A stretch of DNA of 52,306 nt from Hylemonella gracilis ATCC 19624 (GTDB lineage Bacteria; Pseudomonadota; Gammaproteobacteria; Burkholderiales; Burkholderiaceae_C): the NCBI RefSeq assembly GCF_000211835.1, contig NZ_AEGR01000047.1:1-52306 (forward strand), given 5' to 3'. How positions within the stretch are numbered: position 1 is the stretch's first letter; each line of letters opens with the position of its first letter. The notes beneath the pieces were generated by a model that did not search any database, had not been told where the DNA came from, and saw nothing but the letters and a program-made list of their open reading frames with translations. This document shows, one piece after another, positions 1 through 9,047 of this stretch. The position numbers and the translations under genes are program-made.

Positions 1-1
1 C

Positions 2-28
2 CCGCCATGGATGCCATGGCGGTTTTTT
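2..28 (+). terminator. Rho-independent terminator of a gene left of the window
   Basis: A perfect 9-bp inverted repeat (CCGCCATGG, loop ATG, CCATGGCGG) is followed directly by six T at 23-28. The T-tract is on the right, so it ends plus-strand transcription entering from outside the window and faces the 3' end of rne. Confidence 0.75.
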
Positions 29-86
29 CATGTTGGGCTCGGTGGCCCTACCGCCAGGCGTCATGCGCCAGCCGGCGGGGGCGATT

Positions 87-2945
87 TCAACGTTGCTCGA
101 AAGGCAGCTTGAGTTCGCTCAAGTCCTTGCGCGTCTCCACCAAGATCAGCGGACCTTCGTCGAGCACCACGGGCGCGGGCCGTTCACGCGGCACGTGCAC
201 TGGCTTGGGCTCGGCGGCGATGGCGGCTTGCACCGCGGCGACCTTGTCGGCGTCGGAGTTCACCCATTGCAGACCGGCCGTCGAGGCCATCTCGTTCAAG
301 GCACCCACGGGCAGCTTGTAGGACTGGACACGTGGCAGCCTCGTTCCGCTGGCCTGCTTGGCTTGCGGGGCGGCCACGGCCTGGGCTTGCGACGGCTCTG
401 CGGGTGGCGTCATCGCCGGGAGGGGCGCAGCAGCCTGTGCCTGGTCTTCGCCGCCCGTTGATGGTTCGCCTTGCGATTCACCGCCTCGGTTCAGCCCACC
501 GTTGCGTTCACGGCGGTCGCGGCCATAACGGTCGCGTGAACGGCGCTCACGCGGGGCTTGGCCCGAACCGGCTTGGGCCGCGTCGTCCGTGCTCGCGTTC
601 ACAACGTCCACGGTCTCCGGCGCCACGGTCAGGGCCTGGCCTGCTTCCAGCACCTCTTGCGGGGCTCGCGCGTCCTGGTCGCCACGGCGAGGACGCTCCT
701 GCCGTTCGCGACGCGGCTGCTCGGTGCCTTCCGCGCGTTCGGCACGCTCCTGGCGCTCCGGGCGTTCACCCCGTTCCGCTCGCTCGGGACGCTCCGCGCG
801 CTCGCCGCGGCCATTGCGAACTTGTTCGCCCCGGTTCTCCTGACGACCGCGTGCCTCACCGTTGCCGTTGTTGCCGTTGCGGGGTGCGCGATCCTGGCGC
901 TGTTCGCCGCCAGCGCCATTGCGGGCGTCGCCGCGAGTCTGGCCCTCACCGCGTTCAGAGCGTTCAGTGCGCTGCTCGCCACGTTCGCCGCGCGCCTGCT
1001 GTTCCTGGCGTCCGCGTCCGCCATTGCCGGCATTCGCGCCGCCGTTGGCATTGCCGCGCTGGCGACCTTCACCTCGCGCGTCTTCGCGTCGGCCTTGACC
1101 GTCTTCACGGCGACCACCTCGGCCACCATCGCGCCCACCTTCGCGGCGCACCTCCTTCTTGTCGCCGTGCGCGCGACCGGTCGCAGGTTTCGTTTCCGAA
1201 CCACCGAACAGGCGCTTGATCCAGCCAAAGAAACCGCCCTCGGCATCGCTGCTGGTCGGCTTGGCGGTCTTGTGCACGGCCTGCTTGGCCACCGGGGTCA
1301 CGGACTTGGGCGCCGGGCTCGGTGTGGGCAGGGGCGCGGGCGGCGCGTCCGGCAGGAAACCCTTGAGCACGGGGGTCTGCTTGTTGGTGGGCTCCTGCGA
1401 GCGGCGCGTGATGGCCGTGGGATCTTCGATCTCCTCGGCCATGGCGTAGCTGGCCTCGACGCGGTCCAGGCGCGGGTCGTCGTGCTTCAGGCGCTCCAGC
1501 TTGTAGTTGGGCGTTTCCAGCGACTTGTTGGGCACCATCAGCACGTTGAGGCGTTGCTTGAGTTCGATCTTGGTGATCTCGTTGCGCTTCTCGTTGAGCA
1601 GGAAAGACGCGACGTCCACGGGGACCTGCACGTGCACGGCCGCCGTGTTGTCCTTCTGGGACTCTTCCTGAATGATGCGCAGGATCTGCAGCGCGCTCGA
1701 CTCGGTGTCGCGAATGTGGCCGGAACCGCCGCAGCGCGGGCAGGGAATGGACGCGCCTTCGGACAGCGCCGGGCGCAGGCGCTGGCGGCTCATCTCCATC
1801 AGGCCGAACTTGGAGATGGTGCCGAACTGCACGCGTGCGCGGTCCTGGCGCAAGGCGTCGCGCAGGCGGTTCTCGACCTCGCGGCGGTTGCGCGACTCCT
1901 CCATGTCGATGAAGTCGATGACGATCAGGCCGCCCAGGTCGCGCAGGCGCATCTGGCGCGCCACTTCGTCGGCGGCTTCCAGGTTGGTGCGGGTGGCGGT
2001 TTCCTCGATGTCACCGCCCTTGATGGCACGCGCGGAGTTCACGTCCACCGACACCAAGGCTTCGGTGTGGTCGATCACGATGGCGCCGCCCGAGGGCAGG
2101 GTGACGGTTCGCGCGTAGGCCGACTCGATCTGGTGCTCGATCTGGAAGCGGCTGAACAGCGGCGCGTTGTCACGGTAGCGCTTCACGCGGGCCGCGTGCT
2201 CGGGCATCACGTGGGCCATGAACTGCTGGGCCTGTTCGTACACGTCGTCCGTGTCGATCAGGATGTCGCCGATGTCGCTGTTGAAATAGTCGCGGATGGC
2301 GCGGATGACCAGCGAGCTTTCCTGGTAGATCAGGAAAGCGCCCTTGCTGGCCTTGGATGCGGCGTCGATGGCTTCCCAGAGCTTGAGCAGGTAGTTCAGA
2401 TCCCACTGCAGTTCCGGCGCACTGCGGCCGATGCCCGCTGTGCGCGCGATGATGGACATGCCGTTGGGGTACTCGAGCTGGTCCAGGGCTTCTTTCAGCT
2501 CGGCGCGGTCATCACCCTCGATGCGCCGGCTCACGCCGCCGCCGCGCGGGTTGTTGGGCATCAGCACCACGTAGCGACCCGCCAGCGAGACGAAGGAGGT
2601 CAGGGCCGCGCCCTTGTTGCCCCGTTCTTCTTTTTCGACCTGGACCAGCAACTCCTGGCCTTCCTTGATCACGTCCTGGATCTTGGCCTGGCTGGGCGAG
2701 ACGCCCGCGGCGAAGTACTGGCGGGAGATTTCCTTGAAGGGGAGGAAGCCGTGGCGGTCTTCACCGTAATCGACGAAGCAGGCTTCGAGCGAAGGCTCGA
2801 CGCGGGTGACGACGGCCTTGTAGATGTTGCCCTTGCGCTGTTCGCGCCCTTCGATTTCGATTTCGTAGTCGAGGAGTTTTTGTCCGTCGACGATGGCCAA
2901 GCGGCGCTCTTCGGCCTGCGTGGCGTTGATCAGCATCCGTTTCAT
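87..2945 (-). CDS. rne: Ribonuclease E
   Basis: Endoribonuclease that starts mRNA decay and processes rRNA and tRNA precursors, and scaffolds the degradosome. About 952 aa. The N-terminal catalytic half holds an S1 RNA-binding region (about residues 35-120), the metal-binding Asp in DVNSARA (about 301) and IDFIDM (about 344), and the zinc-link CPRCGGSG (Cys about 402 and 405). The C-terminal half is low-complexity, rich in Arg, Glu, Gly and Asn, as expected for the disordered scaffold, and closes with a more ordered stretch ([12 protein letters not shown] onward). The start at 2945 gives the family N-terminus [10 protein letters not shown] and has AAGGA about 9 nt upstream; an in-frame ATG 18 bases further up is less likely. 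The gene has a long 5' region with a hairpin and diverges from rluC, a common arrangement. Confidence 0.96.
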   Translation of the reverse strand: MKRMLINATQAEERRLAIVDGQKLLDYEIEIEGREQRKGNIYKAVVTRVEPSLEACFVDYGEDRHGFLPFKEISRQYFAAGVSPSQAKIQDVIKEGQELLVQVEKEERGNKGAALTSFVSLAGRYVVLMPNNPRGGGVSRRIEGDDRAELKEALDQLEYPNGMSIIARTAGIGRSAPELQWDLNYLLKLWEAIDAASKASKGAFLIYQESSLVIRAIRDYFNSDIGDILIDTDDVYEQAQQFMAHVMPEHAARVKRYRDNAPLFSRFQIEHQIESAYARTVTLPSGGAIVIDHTEALVSVDVNSARAIKGGDIEETATRTNLEAADEVARQMRLRDLGGLIVIDFIDMEESRNRREVENRLRDALRQDRARVQFGTISKFGLMEMSRQRLRPALSEGASIPCPRCGGSGHIRDTESSALQILRIIQEESQKDNTAAVHVQVPVDVASFLLNEKRNEITKIELKQRLNVLMVPNKSLETPNYKLERLKHDDPRLDRVEASYAMAEEIEDPTAITRRSQEPTNKQTPVLKGFLPDAPPAPLPTPSPAPKSVTPVAKQAVHKTAKPTSSDAEGGFFGWIKRLFGGSETKPATGRAHGDKKEVRREGGRDGGRGGRREDGQGRREDARGEGRQRGNANGGANAGNGGRGRQEQQARGERGEQRTERSERGEGQTRGDARNGAGGEQRQDRAPRNGNNGNGEARGRQENRGEQVRNGRGERAERPERAERGERPERQERAERAEGTEQPRRERQERPRRGDQDARAPQEVLEAGQALTVAPETVDVVNASTDDAAQAGSGQAPRERRSRDRYGRDRRERNGGLNRGGESQGEPSTGGEDQAQAAAPLPAMTPPAEPSQAQAVAAPQAKQASGTRLPRVQSYKLPVGALNEMASTAGLQWVNSDADKVAAVQAAIAAEPKPVHVPRERPAPVVLDEGPLILVETRKDLSELKLPFEQR

Positions 2946-3547
2946 GGGATGGTTCCTTTGCATCTCAGTTCAGCACACCCGCGCGAAGCGGGAACCGCGC
3001 ATGCGCGCCCTAGGCGGCTTGCGCAACGGGTGGTGATGCCGGGACTGACGCGAGGAAACGGGGAACTGCCGGGGAGTCGTCGACTCAGGGTGAGAGTCGC
3101 GACGCGGGCGTCTGGATGAAGGCGAGAGATGCCGTGGAGACGGCGGTCTGTGAGGTGGTGACCGCCAATCTGGCCGCTGTGGCCAAGATGAGCGGGCCGC
3201 GTTCTGTCGCGGGCACGCATGGCGGCTGCACCAGCGCGGGCAGCGCGTACATGACGCGCTGCAGCGGCGGCAGGAGCAGACTCAACAACACAAACATTTC
3301 GCTTTGATCCGCCCGCCTGCCCTGATGAATGGCTATTTCACGATCAGGGCGGACGGGCTGGGGTATTCCGTTCAGGGTTTCCTAACGCAGGTCTTGACCT
3401 CTGCGGATGGGGGCCACGGCGAACTCGGGTTCACGCATTTGCCCTCGTGGCGGAGGCGGCATCGACCGGCTGGCACGGCCCGAACTGCCGGTTGAGTGAT
3501 GCGTGAAATAAAATTCAGGCAAATCAACCACTTACGGCGCGGCGCCA
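2946..3547. promoter_or_regulatory. rne-rluC divergent intergenic region and rne 5' leader
   Basis: About 600 bases without a convincing gene. It must hold the promoters of both rne (minus) and rluC (plus). I cannot assign a confident -35/-10 pair on either strand. The only strong structure is the hairpin at 3311-3358. In E. coli the long rne leader mediates autoregulation by RNase E; a similar role here is inference from position. Confidence 0.5.
3311..3358 (-). promoter_or_regulatory. Long stem-loop in the rne leader
   Basis: Arms 3311-3326 and 3343-3358 pair over 16 positions with two mismatches (7 perfect pairs CCCTGAT/ATCAGGG next to the loop) around a 16-nt loop. No T-tract follows on either strand, so it does not look like a terminator. 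It lies about 370 nt upstream of the rne start, where autoregulatory hairpins occur in enterobacterial rne leaders. Confidence 0.5.
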
Positions 3548-4579
3548 GTGAAACACATTATAGATGGCAAATCGGCGGGCGTCAGCCTTTCCACGCAAGC
3601 GGCGCGGATTGTGACGGTCGACGAGGAATCGGCGGGCCAGCGCCTGGACAATTTTCTGCTGCGCCAGCTCAAGGGCGTGCCCAAGACCCATGTCTACCGC
3701 ATCATTCGAAGCGGCGAGGTGCGGGTGAACAAGGGCCGCGCCAACGCAGAGACGCGCGTGCAATCCGGCGACGCGGTGCGCCTGCCGCCGCTGCGGCTGT
3801 CCGAGCGGGCGGCGGACAAGGCCGAGGCGATGGCGCACGGGGGCGGCGCACCTGGCCGCGAATTTCCGGTGCTCTTCGAGGACGAGGCCGTGCTGGCCGT
3901 GGACAAGCCGGCGGGCGTCGCCGTGCACGGCGGCTCTGGGGTCAGTTTCGGGGTGATCGAGCAGCTGCGCACGGCCCGAGGGTATGGGCAGGCCGGCGGC
4001 GCCAAGTTCCTTGAGCTGGTGCACCGGCTCGACCGCGAAACCAGCGGCATCCTCTTGCTGGCCAAGAAACGCAGTGCGCTCAAGGCCTTGCAGGACCAGT
4101 TCCGCGAACGGGAGACCGGCAAGACCTACCTCGCCCTGGTTTCGGGCCGGTGGCCTCAGAGCAAGAAAGTGCTGGACAAGCCCTTGCACAAATACCTGTT
4201 GGAGGATGGCGAACGGCGGGTCCGGGTCGTGGCCAAGGACGACCCGGAGGGCATGCGTGCCGTGACCTTGGTGAAGGTGCGTCAGGCCTCGGACACCCAC
4301 AGCCTGCTTGAAGTGACCATCAAGACGGGCCGTACTCACCAGATCCGTGTTCACCTGGCGTCCGAGGGGCACGCGATCGCGGGGGACGACAAGTACGGTG
4401 ACTTTGAGCTGAACCGGGTATTGCAAAAAGGGGCATCGCCCCTCAAGCGCATGTTTCTCCATGCTTGGCGGCTACAGTTCACCCATCCGGTCAGCGGTGA
4501 GCGCATCGAACTCATGTCCGCATTACCGACCGATCTCACCCCGTACCTGCATCAAGTATTGCCCCCTGCCCATGAGTGA
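3548..4579 (+). CDS. rluC: 23S rRNA pseudouridine synthase RluC
   Basis: Converts specific uridines of 23S rRNA to pseudouridine (positions 955, 2504 and 2580 in E. coli). About 343 aa. An N-terminal S4 RNA-binding domain (about residues 30-90, RLDNFLLRQLKGVPKTHVYRI) precedes the RluA-type catalytic domain with the Asp-bearing motif HRLDRETSG (about residues 159-167) and the late motif GRTHQIRVH. The start is GTG and gives MKHIIDGK, which fits the family. RluC rather than RluD is chosen from the position opposite rne. The stop overlaps the start of the next gene by 8 bases, so the two are probably translationally coupled. Confidence 0.92.
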   Translation: MKHIIDGKSAGVSLSTQAARIVTVDEESAGQRLDNFLLRQLKGVPKTHVYRIIRSGEVRVNKGRANAETRVQSGDAVRLPPLRLSERAADKAEAMAHGGGAPGREFPVLFEDEAVLAVDKPAGVAVHGGSGVSFGVIEQLRTARGYGQAGGAKFLELVHRLDRETSGILLLAKKRSALKALQDQFRERETGKTYLALVSGRWPQSKKVLDKPLHKYLLEDGERRVRVVAKDDPEGMRAVTLVKVRQASDTHSLLEVTIKTGRTHQIRVHLASEGHAIAGDDKYGDFELNRVLQKGASPLKRMFLHAWRLQFTHPVSGERIELMSALPTDLTPYLHQVLPPAHE

Positions 4580-5237
4580 CCGTTCCCGACGCTACGACCT
4601 GATCGCCTTCGACTGGGACGGCACGCTGTTCGACTCGACCGCGATCATCACGCGCAGCATCCAGGAGGCCGTGCGTGACGTGGGCGGCACGGTTCCAAGC
4701 GACGAGCGTGCTTCCTACGTGATCGGCATGGCGCTCAGCCAAGCGCTGGCCCACGCCGCGCCTGACGTTCCCCAAGAAAAATATCCGGAACTCGCCGCGC
4801 GTTACCGTCACCATTACCTGGCGCACGAAAACGACGTCAGCCTCTTCGATGGCGTGCTGGAGATGTTGGACGCGCTCAAGGGGCGCGGCTACAAGCTGAC
4901 GGTTGCCACGGGCAAGAACCGAGTGGGGCTGGACCGTGTGCTGCAGGTCGCGCGCTTGCACAACGTCTTCGACGGCACCCGCACGGCGGACGAAACCGCG
5001 GGCAAGCCGCATCCGCGCATGTTGCTGGAGCTGATGTTGCAGTTTGGCGCCCCCTCCGAGCGCACCTTGATGATTGGCGACACCACGCACGATCTGCAAA
5101 TGGCGCTCAACGCCGGATGCGACAGCGTGGGCGTGAGCTACGGCGCGCACGAGCCCGGCACCTTCCATGTCTTGAAGCCGAGGACGATCGCGAACAGCAC
5201 CCGCGAACTCCACGCCTGGCTCGACGACAATGCCTGA
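4572..5237 (+). CDS. HAD-superfamily hydrolase (phosphoglycolate phosphatase-like)
   Basis: About 221 aa, HAD subfamily IA phosphatase. All four motifs are visible: nucleophile motif I FDWDGTLFDS near the N-terminus, motif II TVATGK, motif III Lys in GKPHP, and motif IV MIGDTTHD. An alpha-helical cap lies between motifs I and II. Substrate is uncertain: phosphoglycolate phosphatase (Gph) or a generic sugar or nucleotide phosphatase. The ATG at 4572 lies in an ATGAGTGA overlap with the rluC stop and gives a normal family N-terminus; the open frame extends further upstream but that part is rluC shadow. Cytoplasmic, probably in one transcript with rluC and the next gene. Confidence 0.88.
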   Translation: MSDRSRRYDLIAFDWDGTLFDSTAIITRSIQEAVRDVGGTVPSDERASYVIGMALSQALAHAAPDVPQEKYPELAARYRHHYLAHENDVSLFDGVLEMLDALKGRGYKLTVATGKNRVGLDRVLQVARLHNVFDGTRTADETAGKPHPRMLLELMLQFGAPSERTLMIGDTTHDLQMALNAGCDSVGVSYGAHEPGTFHVLKPRTIANSTRELHAWLDDNA

Positions 5238-5281
5238 CTGCGCCTAAGTTTCATCCGTTCTATCCACGACCCTACAACACC

Positions 5282-6430
5282 ATGAACGAATCTTCTCGCG
5301 ACGAGCCGGGTTTCGGCGACATCAGTGCCAGTTCATCCTCGTCCGAAACCTCCACGGCCCCCGCGCCCTTGACCGCTCATCCCATCACCGCCGACGCCGA
5401 AGCGCCGGGCGCGTCCGATCCCAAGGGGGGGGCGGGGGCTGCCGCCAAGACCTCGAATTCCAAGGCTGCTTCATCCACTGCGTCTGCGACCGCGACCGCG
5501 GCCGAACCGGGTTGGGAGCGCGCCGTGCTGGAGAAGCTGGCTTTCGCGTCCTTGAACGAACAGCGTGCCGCGCGCCGCTGGAAGATCGCCAATCGCATGA
5601 TCTTTCTGTTCCTGTTTTTGCTGATGCTCTGGCTCTTGTTTCGCCCCAGTCATCCCGGCACGGCCACGCCCCAGAAGCACACGGCCGTGGTCAGCATACG
5701 GGGGGAGATTTCGTCCGACAGCGAGGCCGGCGCTGATCTGGTGCTGGCCGCGGCCCGCGAGGCGTTCGAAAACACCGATGCCCAGGCGGTGGTGCTGCTG
5801 ATCGATTCGCCGGGTGGTAGCCCCGTGCAGGCGGGCATCATCAACGACGAGATTCTGCGACTCAAGGCCTTGCATAAGAAGCCGGTTTACGCGGTGGTGG
5901 AGGAGTCTTGCGCTTCGGCTGCTTATTACATCGCCGTGTCAGCCGATCGCATCTTCGTGGACAAGGCCAGCATTGTTGGCAGCATTGGCGTGCTCATGGA
6001 CGGCTTTGGTTTCACGGGGTTGATGGACAAGCTGGGTGTTGAACGCCGTCTCATGACTGCGGGTGAGAACAAGGGTTTCCTGGACCCCTTCAGTCCGCAG
6101 ACCGTGTCACAGCGTGAGCACGCCCAGGCCATGCTCAATCAGATTCACCAACAGTTCATCGCCGTGGTCAAGGCCGGTCGTGGCAAGCGCCTGCAGGAGA
6201 CGCCCGACACCTTCAGCGGCCTGTTCTGGACGGGCGAGCAAGCCGTGCAGATGGGGTTGGCCGACCAACTCGGCAGCCTGGGGTACGTGGCGCGCGAGGT
6301 GGTGCAAGCCGAGGCCTTGGTGGATTACACCCGAACGCCCAATGTGGCCGAGCGTTTGGCCAAGCGCTTTGGCGCGGCGGTCGGCGCTGGCGCAGTGCGG
6401 GCCCTGCAATTGCAGCCTGCACTGCGCTGA
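5282..6430 (+). CDS. sppA: S49 family signal peptide peptidase (SppA-like)
   Basis: Membrane-anchored serine protease that degrades signal peptides after secretion. About 382 aa. A Ser/Ala/Thr-rich N-terminal tail faces the cytoplasm, one TM helix (about residues 103-117, MIFLFLFLLMLWLLF) follows, and the rest is the ClpP-fold S49 domain. The likely nucleophile Ser is in ESCASAAYY and the likely general-base Lys in TAGENKGFLDP. It is the short single-domain form, not the 600-residue duplicated E. coli form. The start at 5282 is chosen because the frame upstream overlaps the HAD gene; no clear Shine-Dalgarno is visible. It lies 44 bases after the HAD gene and probably ends that operon. Confidence 0.88.
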   Translation: MNESSRDEPGFGDISASSSSSETSTAPAPLTAHPITADAEAPGASDPKGGAGAAAKTSNSKAASSTASATATAAEPGWERAVLEKLAFASLNEQRAARRWKIANRMIFLFLFLLMLWLLFRPSHPGTATPQKHTAVVSIRGEISSDSEAGADLVLAAAREAFENTDAQAVVLLIDSPGGSPVQAGIINDEILRLKALHKKPVYAVVEESCASAAYYIAVSADRIFVDKASIVGSIGVLMDGFGFTGLMDKLGVERRLMTAGENKGFLDPFSPQTVSQREHAQAMLNQIHQQFIAVVKAGRGKRLQETPDTFSGLFWTGEQAVQMGLADQLGSLGYVAREVVQAEALVDYTRTPNVAERLAKRFGAAVGAGAVRALQLQPALR

Positions 6431-6455
6431 GTGGAGCGAAAGTTGGGGCGCGTCT

Positions 6456-7040
6456 TCAGAAATTGAAGATCGCGCTCAACGTGGTCACCGTCACGTCATT
6501 GCTTTGACGGCCCAGCGCATAGGGCCGGGTGTCACGACCCAGACGCAGGGTGAAGTCGCGGCCGGGGGCGTACTGCACGCCCAGGCCATAGTTCAAGCCG
6601 AAGTCGTCCACCGTGGCGGCGCCGTCATTGCCCTCATAAAGGGCGCTGGTCTGGCTCAGGCCCAGCTTGCCAAAGATGGCCCAGCTGTCTCGGCTGCCTA
6701 AGCCCAGCGGCAGGATGAATAGACCTGCGGCACCGAGACTGCTCAGACTGAAGTCGGTGCCCGGTGCGTCGTAATTGCTCGTGGACAGATAAGAAACTTC
6801 CACCGCGAAATTGCGGTTGAACTGCAGGCCCGCCAACAGCTGCAGGCCAGGTGCGGTATCGCTGTCGCTGCCGATCTCCGCGTGTGCCAAGCCCCCGCCC
6901 ACACCCAGATAAGGCCGCGCGCTTTGGGCGTGGACCGTGTTGCTGAGGCAGGCCAGACTCACCAGCGCTGCGGAAAGGGCGGTTGCGAGCAAGGGGCGGC
7001 GCGTGCCGCGAAGGGTGTGATGGGCTTGGGTGTATTGCAT
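6456..7040 (-). CDS. Outer-membrane beta-barrel protein (OmpA/OmpW-like barrel)
   Basis: About 194 aa. The N-terminus has a basic stretch, a hydrophobic segment and an Ala-X-Ala cleavage site (VHA before QS, about residue 38), so it is secreted. The mature part has alternating short strands such as PYLGVGGGLAHAEI and LQLLAGLQFNRNFAVEVSYL, and ends in aromatic Phe (SAIFNF), the usual C-terminal signature for outer-membrane barrel insertion. Size fits an 8-stranded barrel. No specific ligand can be named. It converges on the S49 peptidase gene. Its start is only 9 bases after the stop of the decayed EAL gene, so its promoter lies inside that remnant. Confidence 0.75.
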   Translation of the reverse strand: MQYTQAHHTLRGTRRPLLATALSAALVSLACLSNTVHAQSARPYLGVGGGLAHAEIGSDSDTAPGLQLLAGLQFNRNFAVEVSYLSTSNYDAPGTDFSLSSLGAAGLFILPLGLGSRDSWAIFGKLGLSQTSALYEGNDGAATVDDFGLNYGLGVQYAPGRDFTLRLGRDTRPYALGRQSNDVTVTTLSAIFNF

Positions 7041-7049
7041 CGGACCAGT

Positions 7050-7515
7050 CTAGCGGGCACCCTGTTTCTCAAGAAGATGTTTTTGCACGTTGCAATGATT
7101 GTTACAGCCTGCCTGGATGGCGTTTTCTCTGACCCAGTGTTCAAGCGCCAAGGCTGGCATCGACGGCGCGAGCAAATAACCCTGTAGGGTCGTGCATCCG
7201 CAGTGAAGCAAGAAGCCGCGCAGGGCCTCGCTTCCACGCTTTCGGCGATCACTTGTGGTTCAAGGTTGCGCCGGATTTTCAGCAGCGCGTAGGTGTGGAG
7301 CCCCCGCGCCTGCGGGTAGTCTTCGATGCCGAGCACGAAGCTGCGGCTCTGCTTCAATTCCTGGACGTGTCGGCGATGCATCAGACCTGGGCTGAAGTAG
7401 CCCGTGCCGAAATCGCCCTGAGACAGCGTGATGCTCTGGGCGAGGATGGCGCGCACGGTCGCGAGAACTTCCACGTCGGGGCCTCACCAGCGCAGGATCT
7501 GCCATCGTGCGGGTG
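7050..7515 (-). pseudogene. Decayed EAL-domain (c-di-GMP phosphodiesterase-like) gene
   Basis: Conceptual translation on minus shows pieces of an EAL domain: EVLATVRAILAQS, then GDFGTGYFS (family DDFGTGYSS), then ELKQSRSFVLGIE, then QVIAESVE (family VIAEGVE). A one-base shift at about 7220 is needed to continue with ALRGFLLHCGCTTLQGYLLA, the usual C-terminal GC...QGY motif; the corrected frame stops at 7050. The stretch between AILAQS and GDFGTG lacks the ELEITE-type segment, so there is also an internal deletion, and an in-frame stop precedes the first piece. The EAL signature itself and any GGDEF domain are missing. It is not functional as an EAL enzyme. Confidence 0.8.
7083..7095. promoter_or_regulatory. 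Short palindrome upstream of the barrel protein gene
   Basis: TTGCA-CGT-TGCAA lies about 43 bases upstream of the barrel gene start, inside the EAL remnant. Position and symmetry allow an operator or a -35 region; there is no other support. Confidence 0.2.
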
Positions 7516-7561
7516 TGGGTAAATCAAATGGCCGACAGATACCGGGAGCCATGGAGGCGGA

Positions 7562-8386
7562 TCAAAGGCCGATGGCGAACACCGTGGGCAGGTCCAGGGC
7601 CCGGTGGGTTGCGTCCCCGCGTCGCTGCCGCCAGTCCTGGACCGCGGCGCTGCGCACGCAGGACTGGGGTAACGTCAGCCCGCTGGCCAGGGCCAGGCGG
7701 GTCTCCTTGCGCAGTGTCGTGAGCAAGGCTTCGAACAAGGCGATGTTGCGGTAGGGCGTCTCGATGAAGAGTTGGGTCTGGCCGGTCTTGAGTGCCAGTG
7801 TTTCCAGCTCGCGGATGCGCTGGCTGCGCGCCTCGCTGTCCTGTGGCAGGTAGCCGACGAAGGCGAAGTTCTGACCATTCAGTCCGCTGGCGGCCAGGGC
7901 CAGCAGCAGCGAAACCGGGCCGACCAGCGGAACCACTTCCATGCCCAAGGCATGCGCGGCACGCACCACCGAACTGCCGGGGTCGGCCACGGCGGGCATG
8001 CCAGCCTCGCTGAGCAAACCCATGTCCTGCCCTTGCAGGGCCGCAGCCAACAGGGGGCGTGCATCGAAACCATGGGGTGCATCGGGCCGGTGGTCTCCCT
8101 TTTTGTGCACCACGCGCGGCAGTTCGTGGATCGTCTGAGCCTGCAGTGGCGCAGCCAGGGGGTGGTGTTCGTTCACGCGCTTGAGGTAGGCGCGCGCGCT
8201 TTTGGCGTTCTCGCAGATCCAGTGCGTGAGGCGGGCGGCGGTTTGCAGGGTCGCCGCGGGCAGTGTCTGGTCCAGTGGTGTCGGACTGTCCGTGCCGAAG
8301 TCCAGCGGCGCTGGCACGAGGTAGAGCCGGCCGCGGGCGGTGGCCGCCGGCGCCGTTGCGCCCCCCGAGTTGGTTTCAGCGCTCAT
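7562..8386 (-). CDS. SAM-dependent methyltransferase, tetrapyrrole methylase family (RsmI-like paralogue)
   Basis: About 274 aa. It resembles the RsmI/CobA-type methylase fold: GQDMGLLSEAGMPAVADPGS matches the glycine-rich SAM-binding loop of the family (RsmI has a SDAGTPxxxDPG motif), followed by VVPLVGPVSLLLALAASGL and FVGYLP. RsmI 2'-O-methylates C1402 of 16S rRNA. This protein differs in the N-terminal motifs (LYLVPAPLDFG), so it is probably a separate paralogue and its substrate is unknown. Its start overlaps the maf stop by 4 bases (ATGA), so it is coupled to maf. Confidence 0.8.
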   Translation of the reverse strand: MSAETNSGGATAPAATARGRLYLVPAPLDFGTDSPTPLDQTLPAATLQTAARLTHWICENAKSARAYLKRVNEHHPLAAPLQAQTIHELPRVVHKKGDHRPDAPHGFDARPLLAAALQGQDMGLLSEAGMPAVADPGSSVVRAAHALGMEVVPLVGPVSLLLALAASGLNGQNFAFVGYLPQDSEARSQRIRELETLALKTGQTQLFIETPYRNIALFEALLTTLRKETRLALASGLTLPQSCVRSAAVQDWRQRRGDATHRALDLPTVFAIGL

Positions 8387-8979
8387 GCCAGCAGGGGCAA
8401 GCCGGCGGCGCGCAGCATCCGCGCCGTGCGGATCAAGGGTAGGCCGACCAGGGCAGTCGGATCGTCGCTGTCGATCGCGTCGAGCAGGGCGATGCCCAGG
8501 CCCTCGCTCTTGGCACTGCCCGCGCAGTCGTACGGTTGTTCCGCCCGCAGGTAAAACTCAATCTCGGCGTCGCTGAGCGCGCGAAAGCGCACGCGCACGG
8601 CGGCCAAGTCCAGTTGTTCGAAGCCGCTGCCCTGGCAGACCACGGCGACCGCGGTCTGGAAGATCACCGTGCGCCCGCGCATGCGGCGCAGCTGCTCCGT
8701 GGCGCGTTCATGCGTGCCCGGCTTGCCCAGGGGCTCGCCGCCCAGATCGGCCACCTGGTCAGAGCCAATGACCACGGCTTCGGGGTGGCGAGCCGCCACG
8801 GCGCGCGCCTTGGCCAGGGCCAGGCGGCGGGCCAGATCGGGCGGGCGTTCTCCAGGCTGGGGGGTTTCGTCCACGTCCGGAGCGGCGACGTCAAAGGGCA
8901 GGCGCAGACGCTGCAGCAGCTCACGCCGGTAGACCGAGGTGGAGCCAAGCAGCAGGGGGCGGGGAAGGGAAGAGGGCAT
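8383..8979 (-). CDS. maf: Maf-family nucleotide pyrophosphatase (YceF-like)
   Basis: Maf/YceF-type pyrophosphatase that hydrolyses non-canonical nucleoside triphosphates; the YceF branch acts on 7-methyl-GTP. About 198 aa. Family motifs are visible: LLGSTSVYRRELL at the N-terminus, DETPQPGERP, AVVIGSDQVADLGG with the catalytic Asp, LGKPGTHERATEQL, and CAGSAKSEGLG near the end. The ATG at 8979 gives a standard start. It diverges from yceD over 68 bases, a frequent arrangement (maf-yceD-rpmF-plsX) in proteobacteria. Confidence 0.92.
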   Translation of the reverse strand: MPSSLPRPLLLGSTSVYRRELLQRLRLPFDVAAPDVDETPQPGERPPDLARRLALAKARAVAARHPEAVVIGSDQVADLGGEPLGKPGTHERATEQLRRMRGRTVIFQTAVAVVCQGSGFEQLDLAAVRVRFRALSDAEIEFYLRAEQPYDCAGSAKSEGLGIALLDAIDSDDPTALVGLPLIRTARMLRAAGLPLLA

Positions 8980-9047
8980 GGCGCAATTCTCTTACACTGC
9001 GCCGCCAACTTTCCTTTTCGCGTCCTGTCGCTTGCCGGTCCCCGTCC

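Noticed and set aside
558-3119. An 853-codon open frame opposite rne
   Set aside because: It is antisense to the whole of a clear RNase E gene, has no family resemblance and a skewed Ala/Gly/Leu/Val composition from the high GC content.
3085-3297. A 70-codon open frame in the rne leader with a hydrophobic start (MFVLLSLLLPPL)
   Set aside because: It could be a leader peptide, but the rest is low-complexity and no ribosome site is seen; not enough to call a gene.
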